Shown here: positions 27,425-37,773 of the stretch, in pieces
How the letters are laid out: each line of letters opens with the position of its first letter
How positions within the stretch are numbered: the first letter of the stretch is position 1
Assembly (NCBI GenBank): GCA_027621175.1
Contig: JAQCCM010000005.1
Span: 49,224-113,223, forward strand
Source: Bacteroidota bacterium
GTDB taxonomy: Bacteria; Bacteroidota; Bacteroidia; Flavobacteriales; Flavobacteriaceae
Direction of reading: 5' to 3'
DNA length: 64,000 bases
Position numbers and translations under genes: made by a program
The notes under the pieces: model-generated
What the model saw: the letters and a program-made list of their open reading frames with translations, nothing else
The model's database searches: none
What the model was told of the DNA's origin: nothing

Positions 27425-28150
27425 ATGAGTAAAAACGTTACCCCTTACAAAGACTCTTCCTTATCAAAAAAGGAACAGGTCACGCTGATGTTTGATCGAA
27501 TTGCCCAAAAATACGATGGGCTTAACAGAGTATTGTCTTTAGGATTAGACAAAGGGTGGCGCAAAAAATTAGTAAAGGGCGTTCGAAAGCAACAAGCAGT
27601 TGATCTTTTAGATGTAGCCACTGGAACCGGAGATGTTGCCATTGCATTAAGTAAAATTCCATCGGTTCGCATTGATGCCGTTGATCTGTCAACACAAATG
27701 TTAGCCGTACAAGCGAAGCAATTAGATAAATTAAAACTCAATGACCGCATAAAACTTTCCGTAGCTGATGCCGAAAAGCTTCCTTTTAAGGAGCAATTTG
27801 ATGCAGTTACCGTAGCCTTTGGTATTCGAAATTTTGCCAACCTCGAGAAAGGACTAGGCGAAATGTATAGGGTACTTCGTCCAGATGGACGCTTGTATAT
27901 TTTGGAAACTTCTCGTCCTAAAAAATTCCCAATGAAACAAGCGCACTTTATCATGTCAAATGTGGTTATCCCACTTTTAGGAAAGCTTTTTGCAGAAGAC
28001 AAAAGTGCCTACGCTTACCTAGGAGAATCAGCCACACATTTTCCTGATGGAAAAGTGATGTGCAATAAATTACGTGAAATTGGGTTTTCTACAGTAACAC
28101 ATAAGCCGCTAACCGGTGGTGTGGTTAGCTTGTATATAGCGCAAAAATGA
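27425..28150 (+). CDS. menG: Demethylmenaquinone methyltransferase (UbiE/MenG)
   Basis: 241 residues from ATG 27425. It carries out the last step of menaquinone synthesis, methylating demethylmenaquinone with SAM. Marks: MFDRIAQKYDGLNRVLSLGLDKGWR, LLDVATGTGDVAIAL (SAM site), VAFGIRNFANLEKGLGEMYRVLRPDG and KPLTGGVVSLYIAQK at the end. Menaquinone is the quinone that the nearby Nqr complex is expected to reduce. The stop overlaps porT by four bases. Confidence 0.95.
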   Translation: MSKNVTPYKDSSLSKKEQVTLMFDRIAQKYDGLNRVLSLGLDKGWRKKLVKGVRKQQAVDLLDVATGTGDVAIALSKIPSVRIDAVDLSTQMLAVQAKQLDKLKLNDRIKLSVADAEKLPFKEQFDAVTVAFGIRNFANLEKGLGEMYRVLRPDGRLYILETSRPKKFPMKQAHFIMSNVVIPLLGKLFAEDKSAYAYLGESATHFPDGKVMCNKLREIGFSTVTHKPLTGGVVSLYIAQK

Positions 28151-28860
28151 AGCCTTTTTTAATTGCTTTTCTTGTTTTGTTTTCCATGTTTTCGTCCATA
28201 TACGGGCAAGACTACAATTTGGAAAACCTAAAAACCGATGACAAAAAACGATTTCGTTTTGGCTATTATTTGGGGCTAAATTTGGTGGGGGCAAAAATGG
28301 AATACCTGCCCACTACAAGCGGACTACCATTTCGATTGTTTGTAAAACCTAAACCCAGTTTTGATGTTGGCTTGCTGGCTGATATCCGCATCAACGAATT
28401 TATAAATATCCGTTTTCACCCTGGGGTTGCATTTGTAGAGCGTGAAATAACCTTTCCTTTTAAAGAAACACCAACTATACCCAAAACATTAATTGAACGC
28501 AAAGTAAAATCCAACTATGTGCGTTTTCCACTTGGTGTTAAATTTAACACAAGACGCATCCGAAATGCAAGGCCATTTGTAATGGGAAGTATGTCGTATA
28601 ATATTAATATTACAAGTGAAGAAGCTAACCCCGAAGACAATAAAACAGGAACATTTCGCATGAAACGAAACATGTATGCGTGGGAGTTTGCCATAGGAAC
28701 AGACATTTATCTTCCTTATTTTAAATTCACGCCTTCGATACACGGTTTATTTGCGCTGAACAATGAAATTGTTCCTGACAAAGACCCAAACAGCGATTTC
28801 ACAAAGGACATTGCCTCCATGAAAAGCCGTGGTGTTTTTCTTCGATTTACGTTTGAATAA
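28147..28860 (+). CDS. porT: Type IX secretion/gliding outer membrane protein PorT
   Basis: 237 residues with a signal peptide (LVLFSMFSSIYGQ). The rest is an eight-strand-type outer-membrane barrel: RFGYYLGLNLVGAKMEY, FDVGLLADIRINEFINIRFHPGVAFVER, and a C-terminal aromatic end GVFLRFTFE. The PorT family is needed for T9SS export in Porphyromonas and Flavobacterium. A position directly after ubiE/menG is, from memory, usual in flavobacteria. It overlaps menG by four bases, so both share a promoter. Confidence 0.9.
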   Translation: MKPFLIAFLVLFSMFSSIYGQDYNLENLKTDDKKRFRFGYYLGLNLVGAKMEYLPTTSGLPFRLFVKPKPSFDVGLLADIRINEFINIRFHPGVAFVEREITFPFKETPTIPKTLIERKVKSNYVRFPLGVKFNTRRIRNARPFVMGSMSYNINITSEEANPEDNKTGTFRMKRNMYAWEFAIGTDIYLPYFKFTPSIHGLFALNNEIVPDKDPNSDFTKDIASMKSRGVFLRFTFE

Positions 28861-29580
28861 TTAGGTTTCACGTTTAAATTCACTCAACAAAATTCCCGTT
28901 GCCATCGCAACGTTAAGACTTTCAGCAGCTGGGTTGCCAACACTTGGAATCATAACATTTTTTTGTACTATTGATTTGACCTCATCTGAGATTCCATGTC
29001 CTTCGTTACCCAAGACCAAAAGGGCATTGGGAGGAAGTGTTGAGGTGTACATATTTTCACCTTGCATATCAGTGCCTATAGCAACTAAGTTATGTTGTGA
29101 TATAAAAGACGTTAAATCAACATAATGTACTTGTACATTTGCCAAAGAGCCCATACTTGCCTGTACCACTTTAGGGTTAAAACAATCTGCAGTATCTGTA
29201 GAACAAATCAACTGTTGAATACCAAACCAATCACACACCCTGATAATCGTTCCAAGATTTCCTGGGTCACGAATGCCATCCAACGCCAAGTTTAACGCTT
29301 GCGACACAAACGGTTGTTGTTGCGGTAGTCTAAACGCAGCCCAGTGCTTTGCAGGCGTGTTTAGGGTACTCAACTTTTTCATATCGCTGGCAGAAATAAC
29401 GTCAGCGTCTAAAGAATTTTGGGGTTCTTTATCAACTGTAAAGCAATGTGCAAGCTCAAAACCATAGGCTGAAAAAGTGGTAATTGCTTTCTTACCCTCA
29501 ACTGCAAAGAGGCCGTGCTCTTTTCTGAATTTTTTTTGCCTCAACTGCCCTAACTGCTTTAGCATGTTTTTGCTAACCAT
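28861..29580 (-). CDS. TrmH/SpoU family RNA 2'-O-methyltransferase
   Basis: 239 residues. The N-terminal substrate domain begins MVSKNMLKQLGQLRQKKFRKEHGLFAVEG as usual in the family, which supports this start. The SPOUT knot shows as LDGIRDPGNLGTIIRVCDWFG, LLVLGNEGHGISDE and NPAAESLNVAMATGILLSEF. It methylates a ribose 2'-OH in rRNA or tRNA; the target nucleotide cannot be assigned. It is convergent and adjacent to porT and divergent from the BamA-like gene. Confidence 0.9.
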   Translation of the reverse strand: MVSKNMLKQLGQLRQKKFRKEHGLFAVEGKKAITTFSAYGFELAHCFTVDKEPQNSLDADVISASDMKKLSTLNTPAKHWAAFRLPQQQPFVSQALNLALDGIRDPGNLGTIIRVCDWFGIQQLICSTDTADCFNPKVVQASMGSLANVQVHYVDLTSFISQHNLVAIGTDMQGENMYTSTLPPNALLVLGNEGHGISDEVKSIVQKNVMIPSVGNPAAESLNVAMATGILLSEFKRET

Positions 29581-29598
29581 GTATTTGATGTATTTTTG
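29569..29598 (+). promoter_or_regulatory. Promoter of the BamA/TamA-like gene
   Basis: TTTG at 29569-29572 and TATTTTTG at 29591-29598 with an 18-base spacer. It lies partly inside the start of the divergent methyltransferase gene and downstream of ATG 29579 and 29588, which supports the TTG start at 29615. Confidence 0.5.
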
Positions 29599-29614
29599 TT
29601 TATTAACTTTTCTG

Positions 29615-32125
29615 TTGACTAGACGATTTTCAAAAATAATAGGTTTTTATGGGCTTTTAGCCTTTGTGGTGGGATGTTCTGTGACCAAACACTTACCGCA
29701 AGGTACTGTTTTGCTGCAAAAGAACGAGGTTGCAGTAAATGGTGAATCCGCTGTGGACTCCGTGAAAAACATCGTACAACCTACTCCTAACAAGCGTTTT
29801 TTGGGAATTCCCTTTGGGTTATTACTCTATCAATCTGCAAATGACAGTACAGGCGTTGCGTTTGATCGATGGTTATCAAAAAAACCAAAACGTAAAAAAA
29901 GAATGGAGTCGCTTTGGTCTGCGAAACAAGTAGCCAAAATGAAAGACTACAAAGTAGGGTTTCAAGATTGGAAAAAACGTAATGGCGAAGCCCCAGTGCT
30001 TACCGACTCTATTTCCAGTGCTACAAATGCTCAAAAACTACAAGCATTTTTTTCAAACGAAGGCTATTTTAACGCTTCCGTTGAAACATCTACCGCTGCT
30101 CAAAACAGAAAAGCGCAAGTAAAATATGACATTACAACAAATGCGCCTTATTATTTAGATAGTATTCAGGCCAATATCCAAAGTCCTGTTTTAGATTCCA
30201 TTTATCATGCTTCTATCAATAAAAGCATTTTGCAGCGAGGCAACAGGTTCCGTACAATAGATTTTGATGAAGAACGGAATCGGCTATTTGCACAGTTTCG
30301 AAATGCAGGTGTTTTTCCTTTTCAATTAAATGCCATTGATTTTAGTGTGCGTATCGATTCTTCAGGGGTAGATTATCGCCTTCCCGTGCAACTAAATATT
30401 CGGAATTTTATTGAAAATCAAGAAGGAACAGCAGTAGAAAAGGAGTATCAAATTTCACGCATGAACAACGTAAAGGTACTGATAAGCAAAGCTGGAAATA
30501 CGGGGAATGAAGCTTATGATTCGATTGGGAATTACGAAGGGTTAACGCTTTACAGTCAAGGAAAAATGCGTTACAGCAAACGGTTGCTTCGTGAGGCGAT
30601 ATCGTTTAAAACAAACGAACCCTACAGCGATTTGTCCCGTAGCACAACACTAAAACAACTTACGCGTTTGCAAAGTTTTGACTATCCAACGGTTCGGTAT
30701 AATTACGCAAACGATGAAGAAACCTTGCTGGATGCATCCATTTATTTAATGCCAAAAGAGCGATATGCGCAAAATTTTGGATTGGACATCACACAGTCAA
30801 ATATTATAAAAAGAGGGGTGGCTTTTAGTTCGGGATTAAGTGCGCTAAATATATTTCGCGGGGCAGAAACTTTAGAATTGGGCGCGCGGGGTTCCGTGGG
30901 TAGGTCTGCTGATGTTGCGATTACTGAATTCGCTTTTGACGTGCAATTACGAGCACCGCAGTTTCTACTTCCTTTTGGTAAAAAAATAAATCGACAAGAA
31001 ATTGCCCCTCAAACGATTTTTAGGTTGGGTTCGGCAGTTCAAGAAAATATCGGATTAGATAAGCAAAGTCTGACAGGCGCCATTCAGTACCAGTGGAGTC
31101 CAAAGCAAAATAAGCGATGGACTTTTTCACTTATAGATGTTGAATTTGTCAACAATAAAAACAAAGAAAACTACTTTGGTGTTTACACAAACGCCTTTGG
31201 GGAACTAAACGAAATTGCACGAAACACCAATACAAATCCCTCATATTTACTCAACAACACCCTTATTATTCCGCAAGGAGCACAGTCATTTATTGGAGAT
31301 GTAATAAGTGGCAAAACAGGCTTAACCCCTACTGATGACTTATATAATAGAGTGCAACGCATTGAAGAACGAAGAAGTAGATTGACGCAAAACAACCTTA
31401 TTTTTAGTTCCAGCTTGCAGTTTTTCAACTCAAGTAAAAGTGGGATTTTTGATAAAACATTTACACAGTTTAGAGCAAACCTTTCATGGTCTGGAAACCT
31501 ATTGCAAACGCTTGCAAAGCAATTCAACTGGGAAAAATCAAATGGACAATACTTGCTTTTTGACGTGCCTTTTAGTCAGTTTGTAAAGTTAGAAACAGAT
31601 ATTGTAAAACATTGGGGGATTACAGAAAATCAGGTGTTTGCGGTACGTGCTATCGTTGGAGCTGCCATCCCTTATGACAATGCAGACAACATCCCTTTTA
31701 ATCGTTCCTTTTTTGCTGGAGGTGCTTATGATAATCGTGCCTGGGAAGTGTATAGATTAGGACCTGGATCAAGTAACACCGGAAATGAATTCAACGAAGC
31801 AAATTTTAAACTCGCTTTTAATGCCGAATATCGTTTTGATATACTTGGTGCTTTTAAGGGTGCCTTATTTATTGATGCTGGAAACATTTGGAATGTCGCC
31901 GATAATGTAAAGGAAGCCGCCCGAAGATTTGATGGTTTCCAAGATTTAGATGAACTTGCTGTTGGCACAGGCTTTGGACTCCGTTATGACTTTGGATTAT
32001 TCTTACTTCGCCTCGATATGGGCTTTAAAACCCATAACCCCGTGTTACCATCAGGTGAGCGATGGAACTTTAACTACGAATTAAAAAATGCAAATCCAAC
32101 ACTTGGTATAAATTATCCTTTTTAA
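29615..32125 (+). CDS. BamA/TamA-like outer membrane lipoprotein
   Basis: The frame is open from 29477, but it overlaps the divergent gene. TTG 29615 gives 836 residues and a lipoprotein leader (FYGLLAFVVGCSVTKHLPQG); ATG 29588 is the alternative. POTRA-like segments fill the first half (KLQAFFSNEGYFNASVE, RGNRFRTIDFDEERNRLFAQFRNAGVFPF). The C-terminal half is a 16-strand-type barrel with the Omp85 marks FFAGGAYDNRAWEVYRLGPG and GTGFGLRYDFGLFLLRLDMGFK. Probably an outer-membrane insertion or transport factor similar to the TamA/BamA-related lipoproteins of Bacteroidota. The client is not known. Confidence 0.85.
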   Translation: MTRRFSKIIGFYGLLAFVVGCSVTKHLPQGTVLLQKNEVAVNGESAVDSVKNIVQPTPNKRFLGIPFGLLLYQSANDSTGVAFDRWLSKKPKRKKRMESLWSAKQVAKMKDYKVGFQDWKKRNGEAPVLTDSISSATNAQKLQAFFSNEGYFNASVETSTAAQNRKAQVKYDITTNAPYYLDSIQANIQSPVLDSIYHASINKSILQRGNRFRTIDFDEERNRLFAQFRNAGVFPFQLNAIDFSVRIDSSGVDYRLPVQLNIRNFIENQEGTAVEKEYQISRMNNVKVLISKAGNTGNEAYDSIGNYEGLTLYSQGKMRYSKRLLREAISFKTNEPYSDLSRSTTLKQLTRLQSFDYPTVRYNYANDEETLLDASIYLMPKERYAQNFGLDITQSNIIKRGVAFSSGLSALNIFRGAETLELGARGSVGRSADVAITEFAFDVQLRAPQFLLPFGKKINRQEIAPQTIFRLGSAVQENIGLDKQSLTGAIQYQWSPKQNKRWTFSLIDVEFVNNKNKENYFGVYTNAFGELNEIARNTNTNPSYLLNNTLIIPQGAQSFIGDVISGKTGLTPTDDLYNRVQRIEERRSRLTQNNLIFSSSLQFFNSSKSGIFDKTFTQFRANLSWSGNLLQTLAKQFNWEKSNGQYLLFDVPFSQFVKLETDIVKHWGITENQVFAVRAIVGAAIPYDNADNIPFNRSFFAGGAYDNRAWEVYRLGPGSSNTGNEFNEANFKLAFNAEYRFDILGAFKGALFIDAGNIWNVADNVKEAARRFDGFQDLDELAVGTGFGLRYDFGLFLLRLDMGFKTHNPVLPSGERWNFNYELKNANPTLGINYPF

Positions 32126-32141
32126 GCCCACAATTGTTTGT

Positions 32142-32149
32142 TACTTTTG
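32142..32149 (+). promoter_or_regulatory. -7 box for fba
   Basis: TACTTTTG fits TAnnTTTG, 23 bases before the ATG at 32173. No convincing -33 element was seen. Confidence 0.5.
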
Positions 32150-32172
32150 CATCGACCAAAAAAATCAAACTG

Positions 32173-33240
32173 ATGTCGTATTCCATTAAACCAGGCGTTG
32201 CAACTGGCAACGAAGTTCAAGAAATTTTCAAATTAGCTAAATCAAAACAGTTTGCCCTTCCGGCAGTAAATGTTATTGGTTCCAATACCATCAATGCTGT
32301 TTTAGAAACTGCTGCAAAACTCAATGCTCCTGTGATCATCCAATTTTCGAATGGCGGCGCACAGTTTAATGCAGGTAAAGGACTTTCAAACGAAAATCAG
32401 CAAGCTGCTATTGCAGGTGCTGTTGCAGGTGCAAAACACGTACATCAAATGGCTGAGTTATATGGAGTCAGCGTTATTTTACACACAGATCACGCCGCGA
32501 AAAAACTCCTTCCTTGGATTGATGGTTTGTTAGATGCTAGTGAAAAGCACTTTGCAGAAACCGGAAAATCATTGTTTAGTTCACATATGATAGATTTATC
32601 TGAGGAGCCTATTGAAGAAAATATTGAAATCTGTAAAACGTATTTGGAGCGCATGGCCAAAATGGACATGACCTTAGAAATTGAGCTTGGCGTTACAGGT
32701 GGAGAGGAAGACGGCGTTGACAATACAGATGTAGATAGCGCTAAGCTTTACACACAACCGGAAGAGGTTGCTTATGCGTTTGAGGAGCTTTCAAAAATAA
32801 GCCCACGCTTCACTATTGCTGCAGCGTTTGGTAACGTACACGGCGTTTACAAACCCGGTAACGTAGTGCTTACACCTAAAATTCTTAAAAACTCCCAAGC
32901 TTTTGTTAGTGAAAAATACGGCGTAGAAACCAATACTATTGATTTTGTATTTCACGGAGGTTCAGGTTCTACCGTTGAAGAAATTCGCGAGGGCATCAGT
33001 TACGGAGTTGTTAAAATGAATATTGATACCGATTTACAATACGCATTTTTGTCTGGAGTACGCGACTATGTGCAAGACAAATCGGAATACTTACAACAAC
33101 AAATTGGAAACCCAGAGGGCGACGAGGTTCCCAACAAAAAACACTACGACCCACGCGTTTGGTTACGTGAGGGAGAAAAGACATTTGTTGGGCGTTTAGA
33201 GCAAGCTTTCGAAGACCTTAACAACATTAATACCCTTTAA
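32173..33240 (+). CDS. fbaA: Class II fructose-bisphosphate aldolase
   Basis: 355 residues from ATG 32173; the 13 extra residues upstream are not family-like. It splits fructose 1,6-bisphosphate with a catalytic zinc. Marks: VIIQFSNGGAQFNAGKG, HTDHAAKK with the zinc His, LEIELGVTGGEEDGVDN, AAAFGNVHGVYKPGN and FHGGSGSTVEEI. The length and GGEEDG loop place it in the class IIA (E. coli FbaA) group. Confidence 0.95.
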   Translation: MSYSIKPGVATGNEVQEIFKLAKSKQFALPAVNVIGSNTINAVLETAAKLNAPVIIQFSNGGAQFNAGKGLSNENQQAAIAGAVAGAKHVHQMAELYGVSVILHTDHAAKKLLPWIDGLLDASEKHFAETGKSLFSSHMIDLSEEPIEENIEICKTYLERMAKMDMTLEIELGVTGGEEDGVDNTDVDSAKLYTQPEEVAYAFEELSKISPRFTIAAAFGNVHGVYKPGNVVLTPKILKNSQAFVSEKYGVETNTIDFVFHGGSGSTVEEIREGISYGVVKMNIDTDLQYAFLSGVRDYVQDKSEYLQQQIGNPEGDEVPNKKHYDPRVWLREGEKTFVGRLEQAFEDLNNINTL

Positions 33241-33278
33241 TTACAGGGGTTTTATATATTTGATAAAATTCTTGTCAT

Positions 33279-34142
33279 ATGGCGTGGTTTAAGCGTACCG
33301 AAAAAGGAATTCAAACTCAAACTCACGAGAAAAAAGATACCCCGCAAGGTTTGTGGTACAAATCTCCTACGGGGAAAATTATTGATACGGAACAACTTGC
33401 AGAAAATTTTTACGTATCTCCAGAAGACGGATATCACGTGAGAATTGGAAGTAAGGAGTATTTTGAAATTATCTTTGACAACAACACATTTAAGGAGTTA
33501 GACGCTTCGTTAAAGTCAAAAGACCCACTCAAGTTTGAAGACACCAAAAAGTATAAAGACCGCATCAATGCGGCGCAGAAAAAAACAAACCTTAACGACG
33601 CCGTAAGAGCTGCTGTAGGCCAATCCAATGGAAACACATTGGTAGTTGCCTGTATGGACTTTACCTTTATTGGTGGTTCAATGGGTTCTGTGGTTGGAGA
33701 AAAAATCTATCGCGCGGCAGATTATGCGCTAAAAAATAAGCTACCATTTGTAATGATTTCAAAATCGGGCGGTGCTCGCATGATGGAGGCGGCGCTTTCA
33801 TTGATGCAAATGGCAAAAACATCTGCTAAACTCGCACAACTTGCCGATGCCAAAATTCCATATATTTCTTTGTGTACAGACCCTACGACTGGTGGGACTA
33901 CGGCTTCTTTTGCCATGCTGGGAGATATTAATATTTCAGAGCCAGGCGCCTTAATTGGTTTTGCGGGACCTAGAGTTGTTAAAGATACCACTGGACAAGA
34001 TTTACCCGATGGATTTCAAACCGCTGAATTTCTACAAGAACACGGGTTCTTGGACTTTATTACACATCGAAAAGATCTGAAGCAAAACATTAACTTATAC
34101 CTCGATTTAATTTTAAATCGTCCCCTTTCGGCGGAAGCGTAA
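33279..34142 (+). CDS. accD: Acetyl-CoA carboxylase carboxyltransferase subunit beta (no zinc ribbon cysteines)
   Basis: 287 residues. With AccA it transfers the carboxyl group from biotin to acetyl-CoA in fatty acid synthesis. The crotonase-type core has [36 protein letters not shown] and [17 protein letters not shown]. The N-terminal region aligns with the AccD zinc ribbon ([32 protein letters not shown]), but every zinc-binding Cys is replaced. I recall the same in other flavobacteria, so it is probably a lineage trait and not damage. Confidence 0.94.
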   Translation: MAWFKRTEKGIQTQTHEKKDTPQGLWYKSPTGKIIDTEQLAENFYVSPEDGYHVRIGSKEYFEIIFDNNTFKELDASLKSKDPLKFEDTKKYKDRINAAQKKTNLNDAVRAAVGQSNGNTLVVACMDFTFIGGSMGSVVGEKIYRAADYALKNKLPFVMISKSGGARMMEAALSLMQMAKTSAKLAQLADAKIPYISLCTDPTTGGTTASFAMLGDINISEPGALIGFAGPRVVKDTTGQDLPDGFQTAEFLQEHGFLDFITHRKDLKQNINLYLDLILNRPLSAEA

Positions 34143-34161
34143 TTTCAACCAATAATTATAC

Positions 34162-34169
34162 TATATTTG
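34162..34169 (+). promoter_or_regulatory. -7 box for rpsO-pnp
   Basis: TATATTTG fits TAnnTTTG. It is followed by a leader of about 50 bases that contains CTTCGAGAAAGACTCGAGG, a small possible hairpin before the rpsO ATG. Confidence 0.55.
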
Positions 34170-34223
34170 CAGCCTTCGAGAAAGACTCGAGGTTGCATAA
34201 AAATCATTTACAATAATATTGGC

Positions 34224-34493
34224 ATGTCACTAAGTAAAGAAAACAAAGCTGAAATCTTCAAAAAGTACGGTAAATCTGAAAAAGACACCGGAAGTACAGA
34301 AGGACAAATCGCTTTATTTACAAACCGAATCAATTTCCTAACAGGACACCTGAAAAAAAATCATAAAGATTACAACACAGAGCGTTCGTTGGTTATGTTG
34401 GTAGGTAAAAGAAGAAGTCTTTTGGACTATTTAAAGAACAAAGACATCGAGCGCTACCGTTCCTTAATTAAGGAATTAGGCATTCGAAAGTAA
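34224..34493 (+). CDS. rpsO: 30S ribosomal protein S15
   Basis: 89 residues from ATG 34224, exactly the normal S15 length; the upstream in-frame start at 34167 lies over the promoter box. It binds the central domain of 16S rRNA. Marks: [34 protein letters not shown] is close to the family, with [21 protein letters not shown] at the end. The order rpsO-pnp is widely conserved in bacteria. Confidence 0.97.
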   Translation: MSLSKENKAEIFKKYGKSEKDTGSTEGQIALFTNRINFLTGHLKKNHKDYNTERSLVMLVGKRRSLLDYLKNKDIERYRSLIKELGIRK

Positions 34494-34584
34494 GCACATA
34501 AAAGCATCCGCATCATACAGCTTTTCATTAGGTATCTACGACCACAACACAACACAACAGATACTAACTTTAAAATAAAAACGT

Positions 34585-36786
34585 ATGATACCGAACGTAC
34601 ACACCTCGACTATTGATTTAGGCGATGGCCGTACTATAACACTAGAAACAGGCAAGCTTGCCAAGCAAGCTGACGGCTCTGTTGTTGTTCGAAGTGGCAA
34701 CTGTATGCTATTAGCAACCGTTGTTTCCGCACGACAAGCATCCCCTGTAGATTTCCTGCCTTTGACGGTAGATTATCGCGAAAAATTTGCTGCCGCAGGA
34801 AGATTCCCAGGTGGTTTCTTTAAGCGCGAAGCAAGACCCAGCAATGAAGAGGTTTTAACCATGAGATTGGTGGACCGTGTATTGCGTCCACTTTTTCCAA
34901 AAGATTACCATGCCGAAACGCAGGTGATGATTCAGCTCATGTCGCATGACGAATCGGTTATGCCTGATGCATTAGCTGGTTTGGCTGCATCAACAGTTAT
35001 TCAACTTTCCGACATTCCTTTTGAATATCCCATTTCAGAAGTACGTGTAGGACAAATTGATGGACGTTTTATCATAAACCCTAGCAAAGAACAACTCAAA
35101 GAGTCTAATGTTGACATCATGATTGGTGCCAGTGAAGATTCCGTTACTATGGTTGAAGGCGAGTTTGATGAGATATCTGAAGAAGTTATGGCAGATGCCA
35201 TTCGCTTTGGTCATGAAGCCATCAAAAAACAAATTGCTGCACAAATAGAATTGGCAGAAGCCGTTGGTAAAAAAGAAACTCGTGAATACGAAACCGAAGA
35301 CAGCGACGAAGAATTGCAACAAAGAATACACGATTTTGCCTATCAAAAATGCTATGACATAGCAAAAGAAGGTAGCTCTAAGCAAGAACGTGGCGTTGCT
35401 TTTGGAGAAGTAAAAGATGCGTTGTTAGAAACATTTTCTGAAGAAGAATTGGAAGAAAAAGGCAAGCTGATTGGGAAATACTTTGGCAAAGCGCAAAAAG
35501 AAGCGGTTCGCGAATTGGTTCTTGCAGAAGGCATTCGCTTAGACGGACGTAAAACAACAGACATCAGACCTATTTGGTGTGAAGTAGATTATTTACCTTC
35601 TACACACGGTTCGTCTGTGTTTACAAGAGGTGAAACGCAAGCTTTAGCTACCGTGACTCTTGGTACGTCTAGAGAAGCAAACGTTATTGACTTGCCAACA
35701 GAACAAGGCGAGGAAAAATTCTATTTGCATTATAATTTCCCACCATTCTGTACAGGTGAAGCACGTCCGTTGCGTGGTACATCACGTAGAGAAGTAGGAC
35801 ACGGAAATCTTGCGCAACGCGCACTCAAAAAAGTAATGCCAGACGATTGTCCTTACACCGTCCGTGTTGTTTCAGAAGTATTGGAATCTAACGGATCCTC
35901 TTCTATGGCAACGGTTTGTGCCGGTACGATGGCATTGATGGATGCAGGTGTGCAAATTAGCAATCCTGTTTCAGGTATTGCCATGGGGCTTATTTCTGAT
36001 GGAGAGCGTTTTGCTGTACTTTCTGATATTCTTGGTGATGAAGATCACCTTGGCGATATGGACTTTAAAGTTACTGGAACTGAAAATGGTATCACAGCAT
36101 GTCAGATGGACATCAAAATTAAAGGACTTTCCTATGACATTTTGATTCAGGCATTAAAGCAAGCACGAGATGGTCGTTTGCATATATTAGAAAAACTTAC
36201 AGACACCATTGCTGCTCCAGCAGAAGACGTAAAAGAGCACGCACCAAAAATGGTAATGCGAACAGTTCCTAACGAATATATTGGTGCCATTATTGGTAGT
36301 GGTGGTAAAGTAATTCAAGAATTACAGAAAGAAACCAACACCACAATTGTCATCAACGAAGATCCTGTTACTGGAGAAGGTATCGTGGAAATTTTAGGCA
36401 CAGGCGCAGAAGGAATCGATCAAGTTCTTGCTCGAATAGATGCCCTTATGTTTAAGCCAGAAGTAGGTAATGTGTACGAAGTACAGGTCATCAAAATTTT
36501 GGAATTCGGCGCTGTGGTAGAATACACCGATGCTCCAGGAAACGAAGTGTTGCTTCACGTAAGCGAATTGGCTTGGGAACGCACCGAAAATGTTACCGAT
36601 GTAGTAAACATGAATGACGTTTTTGAAGTGAAATACTTTGGTGTTGATCCGCGTACTCGAAAAGAAAAAGTATCGCGCAAAGCACTTTTAGAAAAACCTG
36701 AGGGATACGTAGAGCGTAAACCACGTCAAGGTGGAGATAGAGATAAAAGAGGTGGTGGAAACAATAGACGTCCAAAACGCGACTAA
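34585..36786 (+). CDS. pnp: Polyribonucleotide nucleotidyltransferase (PNPase)
   Basis: 733 residues. The phosphorolytic 3'-5' exoribonuclease of RNA decay. Domain order: RNase PH 1 (about 10-145, [19 protein letters not shown]), helical linker, RNase PH 2 (about 310-550, [36 protein letters not shown] with metal Asp residues), KH (about 565-620, [12 protein letters not shown]) and S1 (about 625-695, [18 protein letters not shown]). The tail is rich in Arg, Gly and Lys ([18 protein letters not shown]). It ends just before a strong terminator. Confidence 0.97.
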   Translation: MIPNVHTSTIDLGDGRTITLETGKLAKQADGSVVVRSGNCMLLATVVSARQASPVDFLPLTVDYREKFAAAGRFPGGFFKREARPSNEEVLTMRLVDRVLRPLFPKDYHAETQVMIQLMSHDESVMPDALAGLAASTVIQLSDIPFEYPISEVRVGQIDGRFIINPSKEQLKESNVDIMIGASEDSVTMVEGEFDEISEEVMADAIRFGHEAIKKQIAAQIELAEAVGKKETREYETEDSDEELQQRIHDFAYQKCYDIAKEGSSKQERGVAFGEVKDALLETFSEEELEEKGKLIGKYFGKAQKEAVRELVLAEGIRLDGRKTTDIRPIWCEVDYLPSTHGSSVFTRGETQALATVTLGTSREANVIDLPTEQGEEKFYLHYNFPPFCTGEARPLRGTSRREVGHGNLAQRALKKVMPDDCPYTVRVVSEVLESNGSSSMATVCAGTMALMDAGVQISNPVSGIAMGLISDGERFAVLSDILGDEDHLGDMDFKVTGTENGITACQMDIKIKGLSYDILIQALKQARDGRLHILEKLTDTIAAPAEDVKEHAPKMVMRTVPNEYIGAIIGSGGKVIQELQKETNTTIVINEDPVTGEGIVEILGTGAEGIDQVLARIDALMFKPEVGNVYEVQVIKILEFGAVVEYTDAPGNEVLLHVSELAWERTENVTDVVNMNDVFEVKYFGVDPRTRKEKVSRKALLEKPEGYVERKPRQGGDRDKRGGGNNRRPKRD

Positions 36787-36808
36787 TTCAACCTCCTATA
36801 AAAACAAC

Positions 36809-36845
36809 AAATCCGCTAAAAATTATTTTTAGCGGATTTTTTTTT
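36809..36845 (+). terminator. Rho-independent terminator after pnp
   Basis: AAATCCGCTAAAAA (36809-36822) pairs perfectly with TTTTTAGCGGATTT (36826-36839) around a 3-base loop and runs into a T tract to 36845. It separates rpsO-pnp from rpoD. Confidence 0.9.
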
Positions 36846-36909
36846 AAATACTGTAACCTTCATTACGAGTCAAACGTATAATACATAGCATACATACAAT
36901 TCAAAGCAA

Positions 36910-37773
36910 ATGAGACAGTTAAAAATTACCAAGCAGGTTACCAATCGTGAAACTGCATCGCTAGATAAATACCTTCAAGAAATTGGAAAAGTTGACCTAA
37001 TTACCGCCGAAATGGAGGTGGAATTGGCGCAACGCATTAAAGCAGGTGACCAAATTGCATTGGAAAAATTAACTAAGGCAAATCTCCGATTTGTAGTGTC
37101 GGTAGCCAAGCAATACCAAAACCAAGGTCTTACCCTTCCCGACCTTATTAACGAAGGGAATTTAGGTCTTATAAAAGCCGCTAAACGTTTTGACGAAACA
37201 CGTGGATTTAAATTTATTTCATACGCTGTTTGGTGGATTAGACAATCTATTTTACAAGCTCTTGCAGAGCAATCTCGAATTGTTCGTTTACCCCTAAATA
37301 AAATTGGGTCAATCAATAAAATCAATAAAACCTATGCGTTTTTAGAGCAAGCGCATGAGCGTGTACCTTCGGCAGAGGAAATTGCAAAGGAATTGGACAT
37401 GACCGTTTCTGACGTTAAAGAATCGATGAAAAACTCGGGACGTCACGTATCGATGGATGCACCACTTGCGGAAGGTGAAGATTCTAACTTATATGATGTA
37501 TTGCGTTCTGGCGAATCACCGAACCCAGATAGAACCTTAATGCATGAATCGTTGCGTACTGAAATTGAGCGTGCGCTGGAAACACTAACTTCGCGCGAAG
37601 CGGATGTGGTGCGTTTGTACTTCGGACTTGGTAATCAACATCCAATGACACTGGAAGAAATTGGTGAAACTTTTGATCTAACTCGCGAGCGTGTACGTCA
37701 AATCAAAGAAAAAGCCATACGCAGATTAAAGCATACGTCAAGAAGTAAAATCCTAAAAACCTATTTGGGATAA
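36910..37773 (+). CDS. rpoD: Primary sigma factor RpoD (SigA), short Bacteroidota form
   Basis: 287 residues, without region 1.1 and the large non-conserved insert of E. coli sigma70. Visible parts: region 1.2 ([17 protein letters not shown]), region 2 ([38 protein letters not shown] and [17 protein letters not shown], the -7 contact), region 3 ([18 protein letters not shown]) and region 4 ([28 protein letters not shown]). It directs the TAnnTTTG promoters listed elsewhere. Its stop overlaps the rpe start by one base. Confidence 0.95.
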   Translation: MRQLKITKQVTNRETASLDKYLQEIGKVDLITAEMEVELAQRIKAGDQIALEKLTKANLRFVVSVAKQYQNQGLTLPDLINEGNLGLIKAAKRFDETRGFKFISYAVWWIRQSILQALAEQSRIVRLPLNKIGSINKINKTYAFLEQAHERVPSAEEIAKELDMTVSDVKESMKNSGRHVSMDAPLAEGEDSNLYDVLRSGESPNPDRTLMHESLRTEIERALETLTSREADVVRLYFGLGNQHPMTLEEIGETFDLTRERVRQIKEKAIRRLKHTSRSKILKTYLG

